Below, in pieces: positions 7,072 to 16,522 of a stretch of 17,691 nt of DNA; within the stretch, counting starts at the first letter, position 1, and every line of letters begins with the position of its first letter. This DNA comes from Parachlorella kessleri (Eukaryota; Chlorophyta; Trebouxiophyceae; Chlorellales; Chlorellaceae), in assembly GCA_001598975.1 (NCBI GenBank), contig BBXU01000615.1, positions 1-17,691 on the forward strand, read 5' to 3'. The notes beneath the pieces were generated by a model. That model saw nothing but the letters and a program-made list of their open reading frames with translations. It was not told the origin of the DNA and searched no databases. The position numbers and the translations under genes were made by a program.

Positions 7072-10000
7072 CTAGGCAGCTGTGTCGCTGCCGAACCATG
7101 CCAAGGAAGGGGGCTCAGTACCCCCGGCTGCCCTGCTGCCGCCCACGCTGCTGCTGGCGATGCAGGCCAGCGTGCGCAGCACAACCGCAGCCCACACCGC
7201 CACCGTCACCACGCTCAGGATGGCTGCTGCGACGCGGAAGCCTTGCGAGTCCAGGTTCTCTGGGAGTGCAAGGTGCCCAGCTGCCACCGTGAACACTCCC
7301 AGGGGGAACACCATGCCCCACCTGCAGGCCCAGGCCAGATCCCATTAGCTGATGGGATTAATAAAGATACATGGCCATCGCCTAAGGTGTGATACTTACA
7401 ATGTATCTGTCCCTATACACATGCAGGCATCCTCCACCAGGCCAGATCCCATGAGCCAATGGGATTACTATATTGTCATTACCTAAGGTGTGATACACAG
7501 CAGGCACCCTCCACCAGGCCAGGTCTGGCTTAGACCACTCAGGCAAACCCAGGCCGTACAGCCCTGCCTTCAGCCCTACTCATACAGCTAACAGCTACCT
7601 ATCCCCGTCTGCCCAACGTATCGCGATGGGCAAACCCTGCTGTAACCTCTAGAATCTTCGAACCGCTGACCGGTACCGCCTCTGTTCACACCACCCTGCC
7701 GCCATGGGCGAATTTCCCGGGACGTCAAGCAAGGGCTTGGCAGCGAGTATGAACCCCCCCCCCCCCAACACACACACATGTAATTCCCCTATCAGCAAAA
7801 ATGACCACACCACCCTTTTCCCCCTTTAAGCGAGTATGGCTACCTCAACCCTTTGTTCCCTTCCTTCAAGTATGTGACCACCCCCTTTGCTGTTTTTCTC
7901 CCTTGTAGCAATTCACAACCCTACAGCAACCCCGCCCCCAGTGAAAGCCAGGCACCCAGAGCATAGTTGCATCCACCCCAGCCCCTGTACAGTTTAACCC
8001 TACCTCATCCCTGTTAGCATTGCCTGCCACCTGTAACAAAGCCAGGACCTCGCCAGCCGGCAGGCAAGGACAGGTGGGAAGGGAGCAGTACTGCTCCAAC
8101 CACCCGCTGCGCTATGAGGGGCCTAGTGCAGCCCCAGCGCTGCGGACACAGCAGGGCCCGATCACCCCAGCGACTTTGCCCCTGCACCCACGCCCAGGTT
8201 GTATTGGCGGCACTTCTGCAGCCTGGCAGCCCACTCTATTGGTACGGTTCAACCCTGAACTCCCAGTTTGCACTACCTGCCCCCATCAACAGGCTTACTC
8301 ACCAGCCGACATTGAAGGGCAGGTGTGACAGGGTGGCCAGGACTGTTGTTGCCGCCACCACCACCCACCACGCTGCAGCAGCCCACAGCGCCAGCGCAGC
8401 AGCCACAGCAGGGCTCTCCAGCCCCACTTGTCCCCCGCTAGTGCTAGCCAGACTGCTGGCGCCATCCAAACCACTCCTGCTGCCATTGGCTGGAGTGCTG
8501 GTGGGACTCAGTGTCCCCGTCCCGTTGCTGAGTAGCAGGGCAGGGCCTGCTGCGCCTGCTGCGCTGAGTGGGGCATAGATGGCTGGAGAGTTCTTGAGCA
8601 GCGCAGCGTGCATCTGCAGCAGGCCTTCTGCCGCCATGGCCAAAGGGCCCACTGGTATGAAGATCGATGTGACGACTTCTTGGGGTGGGATGCTGTGGAA
8701 AGCCAGCCTGCACCCGAGTAGTGCAAAGAAGACCTGCTTTGCTCCCACAACTGTGCAGGGTACTGCTGCAGCCATCACAAGCAAGTCAGCTCCCCAACCG
8801 TACGGGGTACTGCTGCAGCCATCACAGGCAAGTCAGCTCCCCAACCGTCTAAGGTTTTGCTGCAGCCATCACAAGCAAGTGAACTCCCCTGTGTTACCGA
8901 AGCCTTTGGCACTGGTAAGCTCAACCTTGAGGACATTGAAGGCTTCGAGGAGAAGTAAGGGTCTCTATGGCATTCTCAACCGCTAGAAGAAGGCCACCCG
9001 GATGAGCATGGAAAGCACGAGGCCTTGGGAAGGGCCTTAGCTGTGACTAAGATGTCTCAGGGGCATCCTTCACCGCAGGAAGAAGGCCACGAGGATGAGC
9101 ATGGATGGCATGAAGCCCTGGGGGGAAGTGCCTTAGCTGTGACTAAAAGATGTCATAACATGTGTCAAGGGCCCCCTCACCGCAGGAAGAAGGCGACGAG
9201 GATGAGCATGGATGGCATGAATCCCTTGGGGGAAGCGCCTGAGCTGTGACTATCATCTGTTATAACATGAGTCAGGGGCCACCTCACCGCAGGAAGAAGG
9301 CGTCGAGGGTGAGCATAAAGGGCATGAGGCCCTTGAGGGGGAGGGCCTGAGCTCTGACTAACATGTGTCAGAGGCGCCCTCACCGCAGGAAGAAGGCCAC
9401 CAGGATGATCATGGAGGGCATCAACCGCTTGGGGGAAGGACGTTAAATGTGACTAGCGTGTGTCACAAGATCTGTTAAGAGTATCCTCACCGCAGGAAGA
9501 AGGCGACGAGGATGAGCATGGAGGGCATGAAGCCCAGCCCCCACAGCACGACGCTGCCCAGCAGCACCTGCCGAGACACAGCAGGGCTGCAGGACTGGGC
9601 CACCAGGGCTCCTGAGGCAGCCGCCACCAGGCCCGGGATGGCGGGCAGAAGCCATGCGCCCAGCACGCTGTCCAGGCTGGAGGCAGCAGGGGCAGCAGGG
9701 GCGGGTCGTGCACAGCAGGCAGGGGTCAGTTTAGGGCTGGAGCATGGCACGGGCAGCAGCTGCCAGGGCGGGGGTGGGTGGGAAGGAGGGGCCAAGCTCC
9801 CAGCACCCAGGTCCGGCCAGAAGCAGCAGGGAGTATCCCCTGGGCAGGCCGGCTTGAACGGTATCAGCGCAGCTTCCTATGCAAGCAGGTGTGAACAGGG
9901 CTTTGCTGTTCAGCATTGTCAAGTTCTCCACTCTCAAGCAAGCCCCGGCAGCAGCCTAGCACAGCAGCCTACTGCAGCGCAAGCTTTGCTAGCCCCCAGC

Positions 10001-10771
10001 GCCCGCGAAAGGGCGACTCCTGCCGGCCTCTTGAGAAACCCTACACCCCAACAGCACCAACACGATATCGGTACATGCCACTCTCACAGCCTCACAAGCG
10101 GCCCCTTTTTCTTCACCTGTGCTGGTGCCGTATGAAGAGGTGCAGTGGCAGCAGCAGGCTGCACAGCCCTGACAGGCCCGCAGCGATCGCCCACAGCACA
10201 AGCGCTGCTGTGGGCACAGCAGGGCCCCAGCGGGGCGCCAGAAACAGCGGGAAGCCGTTGACGATGGTGGCCAAAGACATTGGAATGGCGCCAAGGTAGA
10301 GTGGCTGAACTGGGTCGCTCAGCAACAGCTTGCTGCCCGACAGGGACGTGAGGAGCCTGTGGGCACGCCAAATAAATGAATAACTAAATACACCCAGGCC
10401 TCAAGGGCACAGCCATAGAACGCCTGTGTGCACGCAGGCAGGCCAGAGAGGCTTGCCTCTGTGGCGCACAAGTCTCGCTGCACACAGTCAGTGTGCGAGC
10501 AGGGTGCAGCCAGGGCCGCTGGCACAGGCACTTGCAGGAATGCCCGTTCCTCGCATCTGTGATCTCACCTGCTGACCATTAGAGTGAGGAACAGGCAGAA
10601 GAGGGTGAGGTTGGCCCACCAGATGCCCCACCCAACCTCCTTCTGGGCTGGTAGGCTATAGGGGAAGCTTGCCACTACAAGGCTGACTATCCCTGTTGAC
10701 ATGTTCGTGATATACCAGGAGGGGCTGAAGTGGCTCCTCACGGCTCGCCATCTGTGCCACACCAGTCTCAT
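7072..10771 (-). CDS. SLAC1/TDT-family (Mae1/Ssu1-like) anion or organic-acid/sulfite transporter, complete, five exons
   Basis: Exons, in transcription order: 10771-10569, 10356-10117, 9676-9491, 8707-8303, 7321-7072. All GT-AG junctions are in matching phase (each splits a codon 2+1), giving 427 residues and a TAG stop. Family signatures: FSPSWYITNMSTGIVSLV (residues about 15-32), DPVQPLYLGAIPMSLATIVN (about 81-100), GAWLLPAIPGLVAAASG, PSMLILVAFFLRLAFHSIPP across the exon 3/4 joint, TSIFIPVGPLAM, and LPFNVGWWGMVFPLGVFTVA across the exon 4/5 joint. About ten hydrophobic helices are expected and visible. The family moves malate, sulfite, nitrate or chloride; the substrate cannot be read here. 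The FNxGWW and GIVS features recall fungal Mae1/Ssu1 more than plant guard-cell SLAC1. A Ser/Gly/Thr-rich linker of about 50 residues separates the hydrophobic segments near 225-245 and 305-325. TTGCAG just before the ATG could mark a 5'UTR intron. Introns 1 (10357-10568) and 2 (9677-10116) show nothing notable. Confidence 0.93.
7328..7530 (-). repeat. Tandem repeat in transporter intron 4 beside the exon 5 acceptor, 107-bp period
   Basis: GCCAGATCCCAT begins at 7334 and 7441, and each copy continues through GATGGGATTA or AATGGGATTA to CTAAGGTGTGATAC. A third partial copy (CACCCTCCACCAGGCCAG) ends near 7522. ATCCCAT and ATGGGAT within each unit are inverted and could form a small hairpin. The array starts almost at the acceptor but contains no exon sequence. 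Confidence 0.85.
7531..8302. other. Remainder of transporter intron 4, with a C13/CA tract
   Basis: No exon-like sequence was found. A run of 13 C at 7754-7766 passes directly into (CA)n to about 7778; such a tract is prone to length error. The sequence upstream of it is ordinary. Confidence 0.6.
8761..8890. repeat. 47-bp tandem repeat, three copies, in transporter intron 3
   Basis: GCTGCAGCCATCACAAGCAA and its variants start at 8765, 8812 and 8859, an exact 47-bp period. Each is followed by AGTCAGCTCCCC or AGTGAACTCCCC. The array lies within about 60 bases of the exon 4 acceptor but contains no exon sequence. Confidence 0.92.
8978..9540 (-). repeat. Six tandem copies of the transporter exon 3/intron 3 donor junction
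   Basis: CACCGCAGGAAGAAGGC occurs at 9071, 9178, 9285, 9381 and 9488 (the last being the true exon 3 end), with periods of 107, 107, 96 and 107 bp. A sixth, decayed copy lies near 8978 (CAACCGCTAGAAGAAGGCC). Each unit carries about 45 bases of exon end (coding for the MPSMLILVAFFLR segment), the donor, and intron with GAGCTGTGACTA and GTGTCA blocks. Four of the five extra copies retain a minus-strand GTGAGG or GTGAAG donor; the sixth has GTTGAG. The copies keep the exon part better than the intron part. They stand downstream of the real donor, so they could act as alternative 5' splice sites. Confidence 0.95.
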
Positions 10772-11292
10772 ACTCCTGCAAGTAGGCCGTCCTCCAAAAA
10801 GGCTGGCTGCTCGACTTATTGACTTACTAAGGTAGCTTTTCAGCCCCTTAGTGCCAGTGGGGCGCTGTGTCAGCTGGGGTCACTCGTTATGAAAAGGCCC
10901 CTAGGCTATGAGCGCAAGTGGCGTTCTGCGCAACGCTACCTCTGACCCATCAACTCTTAAGGGCCACCGTAGGGTTGATTGGACGAGAGCAACAGTGCTG
11001 GGAGGCTGCACTACATGCGTCAGTACCACCTCAGGCAGTACCCAGACGTCCACCTGGCGATCGTGTCAACCGTTTGAAGAGTCGTCGATAAGTCCTGTGC
11101 TCCACACACAATTTTCCCCCAGATAACAAGCATGGCTGTGGCAGGACTGGCTGCATAATAGGAAGTTGCAGGTGTCTGCCTAACCCGCGGCCCCTCGTTG
11201 GTTTGCGAACATATGTGCCATGCTTTTGAACCGCGGGGGTAGAGTTTGCTGGTATCCCGGCGCTAAACAGCGTGGTCGCGGGCGCAAGCATC
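10772..11292. promoter_or_regulatory. Divergent promoter region between transporter and Gln-rich gene
   Basis: 521 bp separate the two opposed start codons. No TATA box or recognised operator was found. The transporter side may include a 5'UTR acceptor (TTGCAG immediately before GAGTATG on the minus strand). Confidence 0.35.
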
Positions 11293-14200
11293 ATGCAGGC
11301 TACGAGTCAGCCAGCTGGCCGGCTTGCTGAAGCCGAAGAATGCCCTCCACATAAGCGCTACAAGCCTAACGGTATTGCGGGGAGCTCATCTCCTTCGGCG
11401 GAATCCAGAGGGGAAGCTGAGGTAGGCTGGTACAGTTTGCGGTGCGGGTGACTAGTGCCTGCCGCGTTCCGTTGTTACAGCCAGGATAAGAACACCTTCT
11501 TCAACCGACTGGGAAATGCTACTTCTATGCAGGGGCAAGGCACCAGGCACGAGCAAGCCCAGCCCAGGGTGGTGCCCTGCGGTCAGGCAGCAGGCGCCTG
11601 CGGCTGTGATGGGGGCCCTGCTCCCTGCGCTGAGGGTGCGCCTCCCCTTACAGCTAGCCCTGGGCTGTGCCATATGGAGAGCTGTGACGAGGAGCGCAGG
11701 CCACTAAGCCGCGGTGGGCGGGGGGGTTTTCCTAGCAGCCACTGACGAGGCTGCTAGCGGCCATAGGCAGGGCCAGGGGCCGGCTCCTGAGGTGGCCCAC
11801 GGTACACCAGCACCCCCTGTCCCTGAGCAGCAGGCAGCACCACTGCAGGCACAGGCAAAGCCACAGCCTGCCGGCGGAGGCAGCGGCCCATGCCTGCGGC
11901 AAAGCCCTTTTTCCCAGCAGCAGCTGCTCCTGCGGGAACAGGAGACTTTGGCAAACCCTGGGCCCAGCCCCGCGGCGAGCCCCACGCCTGCCCAGGGGGG
12001 CCCGAGCCCAGGGGCCGGGCCCGCGCCAGCCGGAGCAGAGGCAGCCGGAGGGGGCGAGTTGTCCCTGGCCGCTGGTGTGGAGGCACCCGCCGCGGCCGCC
12101 GCTGCCGACCCCCCGCCAGGCATGGTTCCTTCCTTGGAGGGAGTGCATCCACGAATCCTGCACCTGGCACTGGTGAGTCGCGCGGGGAGAGCCTCAGCAC
12201 AACAGGGCCAGGTTCAGGCCGCCATGCAAGGTGCCTACCAGCATAGCCTAGTTGTGTTTCGACTTGTCTGCTAGGAGTGTTGACCTCGCGGCCGAATGCA
12301 TGCTATGACTACCCTCGCTTTGGAGCTAATGTTTGGGTGATCCGCATGATGGTAACTGCCTGGGCTGTGTTAGGGGTTGCACTATCCTGTGACCAGCTGT
12401 TGAGGGGTCTGCAGAGGCCTACTCGCGGCCCTCACCCCTGGGGGCCACATTCCAGTCTTTCCCCAACACCTGCCCAGCAGCCCTTTGTCAATGTTGCCTG
12501 GCTCTGCTGGTGCAGCTGCTCTTCAGCAACCCCTGCCTGGCGCAGCAGCTTGAGCACGCCATGATGGCAGTAGCGCTGGCTGTCGGGGCGGCATCAGCGC
12601 GGGGAACGGGCGGGGACGCGCACAACAGCTGTGGTGCCGATGGCCTTGACCTGCCGCTGTCAGCGGCCGTCAGAGGCGCCGCCGCCGCGGCCGCCGCTGC
12701 GGCGGCCGGCAGAGCGGCGCTTCTGCCCAGGAAGCCGCCGGGCGGACCAGGGGCAGCTGGCGAAGCACCTGAGGCTGCGGTGACCGGCGCCAGGGGCCCC
12801 TCCCCCGCCAGTGTGCTGCCAGGCGGGGCCCCCGCCGCCGGCCGCGGCAGCGGTGAGTCCCTGTCCCCAAAGCCTGATGGGATAGCTGCGCTGGAGCAGC
12901 TACTGACGCTTGCAACCAGGGACGAGACGCAAGCTGGGCACGCAGCATCCCAAAACCCCGCCCCACTGCCACGGCAGCAGCAGGACAGCGCTCAGCAGGT
13001 GCCGGGTGCCCCGCCTCCCCCGAACCCCTTCTCAACAGCTCCGCACGACCCATGGGCGGATCCCCTGATCCAGGCTTACCTGCGCAGCTACCGCCCCCCG
13101 GCCGGCCAGCAGCAGAGCGCACACGGCCCCCCGCCCCCCGCCTTCCCCCGCACGCCCCACCGGTCGACACACGAGGCTTGCGCGGAGATCTCGGGGGAGT
13201 TTGTGCTGCAGCAGCAGCACCACCACCACGACCTCCAACCTCAGGCCGGCGGCGCGGCGCCGCCCACTCCCCTGGTGCCCGCACCGCTGGCGCAGCATCT
13301 CCAGCATGCCCCGCGGCTGCGGCATGCGCAGCAGGGGCAGCAGCGCCAGCCCCCATCAGAGGACGTCCAAGAGCTCGCGTTAGAGCTGTGGAGCCTGCAG
13401 AGGTTACTGCAAGCCCAGCGGTTGGCAGCGGAGGAGAGCCGCCAGCTGGCAGCGACAGCAGCAGCGGTGGCGCCAGGTGGCGGCGCCAGCTGGGCAGGTC
13501 CCTCACTAAGGGCAGAGCCACTTGTATTGGCTGGTGGCGGTGGCGGTCTGCACACGGCAGAGGCACCCCCTGCTGCGCTGGCCGGGGCGCTGCTCAGGGC
13601 TGGCCCCGGCGCACAGCTGGCGCCAGCTGGGCAGCATGCTTTGCCGGTAGGGCCCATGCCAGGGCAGGAAGGCCCGGACTTTGTTGGCGGCGGCCTGCAC
13701 TTGCCACTGCAGCAGCGAGCGGTGATAGAAGCGCTGGTCCAGGAGCAGCAGCTGCACGTCATGGCGCAGCAGGCGCAGCGCGCCATGCAGCAGCGGGCGG
13801 CGTGGGAGCAGGAGGCGATGAAGCAGCGGGCGCAGCAGCTGGTGTGGGAGGAGCAGCAGCGCGCGCAGCAGGCACAGCAGCAGCACGCCATGCAGCAGCG
13901 GGCGCAGCAGCTGGTGTGGGAGGAGCAGCAGCTGGCCCAGCAGCAGCAGGGCGTGGCACAACCCCACCAGCGCATGGCCCAGCAGGCACAGCACGCGCCT
14001 GACATGGACCGGCAGCAAGCGGAGCAGGCACATCATGCCCCCGCCGCGGTGGACCAGCAAGCACAGCAGGAGCTGCGTAGCGGGGAGCCCATGTCGCAGC
14101 AGGCACAGCAGCCGCTGCCTGGTCAGGAACCGGAGGCTCCTTCGCAGTCAGAGCAGGGTTCACCCTTGCACTCCCAGCAGACCCCTTCCAGCTCCTTGGA

Positions 14201-14384
14201 GCCGGCTCAAGTCCTGCTGGCGTGGCTGGAGCAGCGGCAGGAGGTAGCAGCTTCCCTGGCGGGGGTGCCAGCAAGGGATCCAAGGGATCCACAGGATCCC
14301 CAGCAGGGCCCAGCACAGGATCCAGCCCGTGCCGGCGGCCTGGGCAGCGTGTTTTGGCAGGCGTCGGCTCTCAGACCTTGTTGA
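11293..14384 (+). CDS. Ala/Pro/Gln-rich protein of unknown function, at least four exons, about 880 residues
   Basis: Proposed exons: 11293-11421 (43 codons, ends GAG|GTAGGC), 11485 to about 11683, 11736-12172 (ends CTG|GTGAGT), and 12516-14384 (622 codons, TGA stop). Exon 1 joins exon 2 in phase 0 over a 63-bp intron. Exon 3 joins exon 4 in phase 0 (HLAL then LLFSNPCLAQQLEHAM). Exon 2 and exon 3 are in different frames. The join could be a 52-bp intron (AGCT|GTGACG to CCTAG at 11735), a longer one from 11606, or an indel in the G7 run at 11720-11726. The protein is Pro/Gly/Ala-rich at first, has poly-Ala near 12675-12715, then a long Gln-rich, probably coiled stretch (13680-14110). A basic HKRYK lies near the N-terminus. 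Composition suggests a nuclear regulatory or scaffold protein, but no domain is recognised. A further 3' exon cannot be excluded. Confidence 0.7.
13785..13960 (+). repeat. Internal coding repeat of the Gln-rich protein, 24-residue period
   Basis: RAQQLVWEEQQ occurs twice, in units starting with ATG at 13818 and 13890, exactly 72 bp apart. A partial earlier unit (MQQRAAWEQEAM) starts at 13785. The repeat explains most of the densest CAG-rich DNA and suggests expansion of a coiled-coil segment. Confidence 0.9.
14275..14325 (+). repeat. GGATCC-rich short repeat in the coding end of the Gln-rich gene
   Basis: Four GGATCC sites fall within about 50 bp in units AGGGATCCA or CAGGATCC, coding an RDP/QDP-type peptide run. 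Minor sequence expansion near the C-terminus. Confidence 0.75.
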
Positions 14385-15124
14385 CGCACTTGTCCTGGTC
14401 GGCAAGTAAGGGCCAACAACCGATGGGTGGGGCCCGGTGCTCAGCTGGGAGCTGGCCTGATGTGTGTACTTGTACTGTGGGATGCATGCGCTCATTGTCA
14501 GGCCACTAGCTGCCATAGGCTGGTTGTCACACCCTGAGGAAACTAGCGCAGGTGCAGTGTGTGTGGGGGGCGGGTGGGGTGTGTCAGCTCTTGAACACAA
14601 CAAGTTGTACCTAGCACAGGCGATGTTTTCATGACGCATACTTGTGTCTCGGGAAAATCTGTTCTGGTTCATCCGCCTTCCCTGCTTAGTTATTAGTTGT
14701 TCGGAATACTCCCTGGTCATCTGTTTGTCTGCATATTCATGTTCTGTTGTTGTGCTTCTGGTGACTTGCAAACCCTTTGGTGTTAAGCGCTTGGCGCTTG
14801 TCTTCATACCTAGCCAGACGCTCTGAGGTGACTTGGGCGCTTTCTTCTTGATCTGCACCCTGAATTCACAGCCGGCTGCTTGTTTTCTAACCCTGTTTTT
14901 AACGTTGCTGCGCCAGTGCTGCGCCCGCTGTGTGGTCGCCAGACCAGGCAGGCACTTCATGGTGCTGGTAGCAATCCTAGGAGATATAGGCCGATGAACG
15001 GACCAGGCTGGGTTCAAGTGAGGTTGTGGGGTCTCCCTTGGGGTTCTTCAGCCAGTAGATCTCTGTCCGAAACAATGCGCCTCTAGATTGACACTTCAAA
15101 TTTAGTCCCTACAGGGATCACATC

Positions 15125-15174
15125 GTTGCGGTTCTCTCACACTATAATCGCATTGTTGCGGTTCTCTCACACTA
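15125..15174. repeat. 30-bp direct repeat, two copies
   Basis: GTTGCGGTTCTCTCACACTA occurs identically at 15125-15144 and 15155-15174, with similar sequence (ATCACATC and ATCGCATT) before each copy. It lies in the probable 3'UTR of the Gln-rich gene. Confidence 0.95.
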
Positions 15175-15276
15175 CGCTCTTGCCTCTGCAACGAAGCAGA
15201 GGAAGTGATGCCTCCCTCATTATTGGCAAGCTGGTTTGGTAACCTTGGTCGTTTGCTTGATATTTGAGCAGTGGGC

Positions 15277-15281
15277 TGTAA
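15277..15281 (+). terminator. Candidate TGTAA poly(A) signal of the Gln-rich gene
   Basis: First plus-strand TGTAA after the stop at 14384, implying a 3'UTR near 900 bp. A second lies at 15630-15634, close to an AATAAA, and is an alternative. Confidence 0.35.
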
Positions 15282-16522
15282 CGTTTTCGTAGGTTGCCAA
15301 TGCTTGCTTGCATCTTTGCTGCTTGCTAGACAATTGGAGAGTCTGAGTGAAGCTTGTATCCTGGCTGACAGGCAGCCTGATGCACGCTGGTGTATTTGTG
15401 TTCTTCGTCCCCGCATGCCTTTCCAATATTTGTTTACTACGGCTGGTGATGGCGTGTATGTCACCTTAGCCACAGCTGCGTGAGTCTTCCATGTGCATGG
15501 CTGGCTAGACCGATACCATATAACTTGGTGACTAATACTATCGTTGGGTACTATTTCTCGAGGGACGGCTATCTTTGCTTGTTGACTTACCCCCGTCCAT
15601 TGCTTCTACTGCCAAGCTGTCATGAAGGATGTAAAGATGTGTGCTTCTCCATTGCCTTGTGTTCAATAAACCAGTGCAGGAGCACCACGTGGCCACAAGC
15701 TTAGGCATGCAATCAGGGCAAGAATCAGGCTCATTCTGCATCCAGTCCAGCTAGCACAGCCCAGCTCTCACTCCCTGTTCGCAGTACCTGCCACCCATAC
15801 TAATCCATCTATGCGCCCGTCGAGTCCTTTCAAGCGGGTGCAAGTGTCAGCAGCAATGTAACAGTAGTGGTTGCCTGCCACAACATGATAACACTGGAGG
15901 AGATTTTAAATGTCACTGTTGAGGCCCAAGTCAGGCACCTAAGTACTGGATCAGGCACTGTGGCAGGCCCCCGACCATACCTTAGACCCCACCTCTCCAC
16001 AACGTTCACAGCAACCTCTCGCCTGGTGGCACAACCTGCAACCTGAGCACATGCCTAGGGTCGTGCCCGAGCCCAGACGAGCTCACCCCCCTTGCATCCT
16101 GCCCCGTCACTCGTTCAGTGCAGTGCTAGCTGTACTGCCGCCCACTGCCTCGCCCAAACCCGACCCCTAGAATCTGAGTTGCAAACCAACACGGCCTGCC
16201 CCTTCGAGGCTGTACCTCCTCTATTTGCACGAGGTGCTGGTTCTCCCAGCATCAAGATCTAGCCTACGTTGCCACTGCTGCACCAACAACGAAGGCATCA
16301 AACAACACATAGGACACAAGCTTACGAGCCGGGCAGTGGCTCATAACCTTTCTGTTCACGGCGACATAGAAATGCTCCGTCTTCAAGACTGGTAGCCCAT
16401 CAAGTGAAGGCTGGCAGCACATCAAGTGACGGATACCCGTCGCACTGGAGGCGCCAAGACTCGGAGCTCTAGCTGGTCCCATCCTCATCACACGCAGGAC
16501 CCCTAAAGCTTCCAAGGGCGCC

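Larger units (their letters stand above)
14385..16522. other. Convergent region between the Gln-rich gene and SAP18
   Basis: No exon-like segment matching a known family was found on either strand over about 2.1 kb. The left part is more AT-rich and probably includes the 3'UTR of the Gln-rich gene. No TGTAA on the minus strand was seen for SAP18 here. Small duplications are present, e.g. ATCAAGTGA at about 16398 and 16420. Confidence 0.45.

Noticed and set aside
7640..7690. TTCGAACC-containing stretch resembling a tRNA T-arm
   Set aside because: No matching acceptor, D-arm or anticodon stem could be built around it on either strand.
9025..9249. Plus-strand frame with repeated HEDEHGWHEAL-like peptide
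   Set aside because: It is the reverse reading of the tandem exon 3 junction copies of the transporter, not a gene.
13241..14005. Long minus-strand open frames (Cys/Ala-rich) opposite the Gln-rich exon, and a similar one at 12670-13566
   Set aside because: They are antisense shadows of CAG-rich and GC-rich coding DNA (CAG read backwards gives CTG/TGC/GCT). They have simple composition and no splice or family support.
14160..15017. 285-codon minus-strand open frame
   Set aside because: It overlaps the end of the Gln-rich gene on the opposite strand and has no recognisable protein features or suitable splice context.
15664..15669. AATAAA as an animal-type poly(A) signal
   Set aside because: Green algae of this type mainly use TGTAA; the motif is kept only as context for the alternative TGTAA at 15630.
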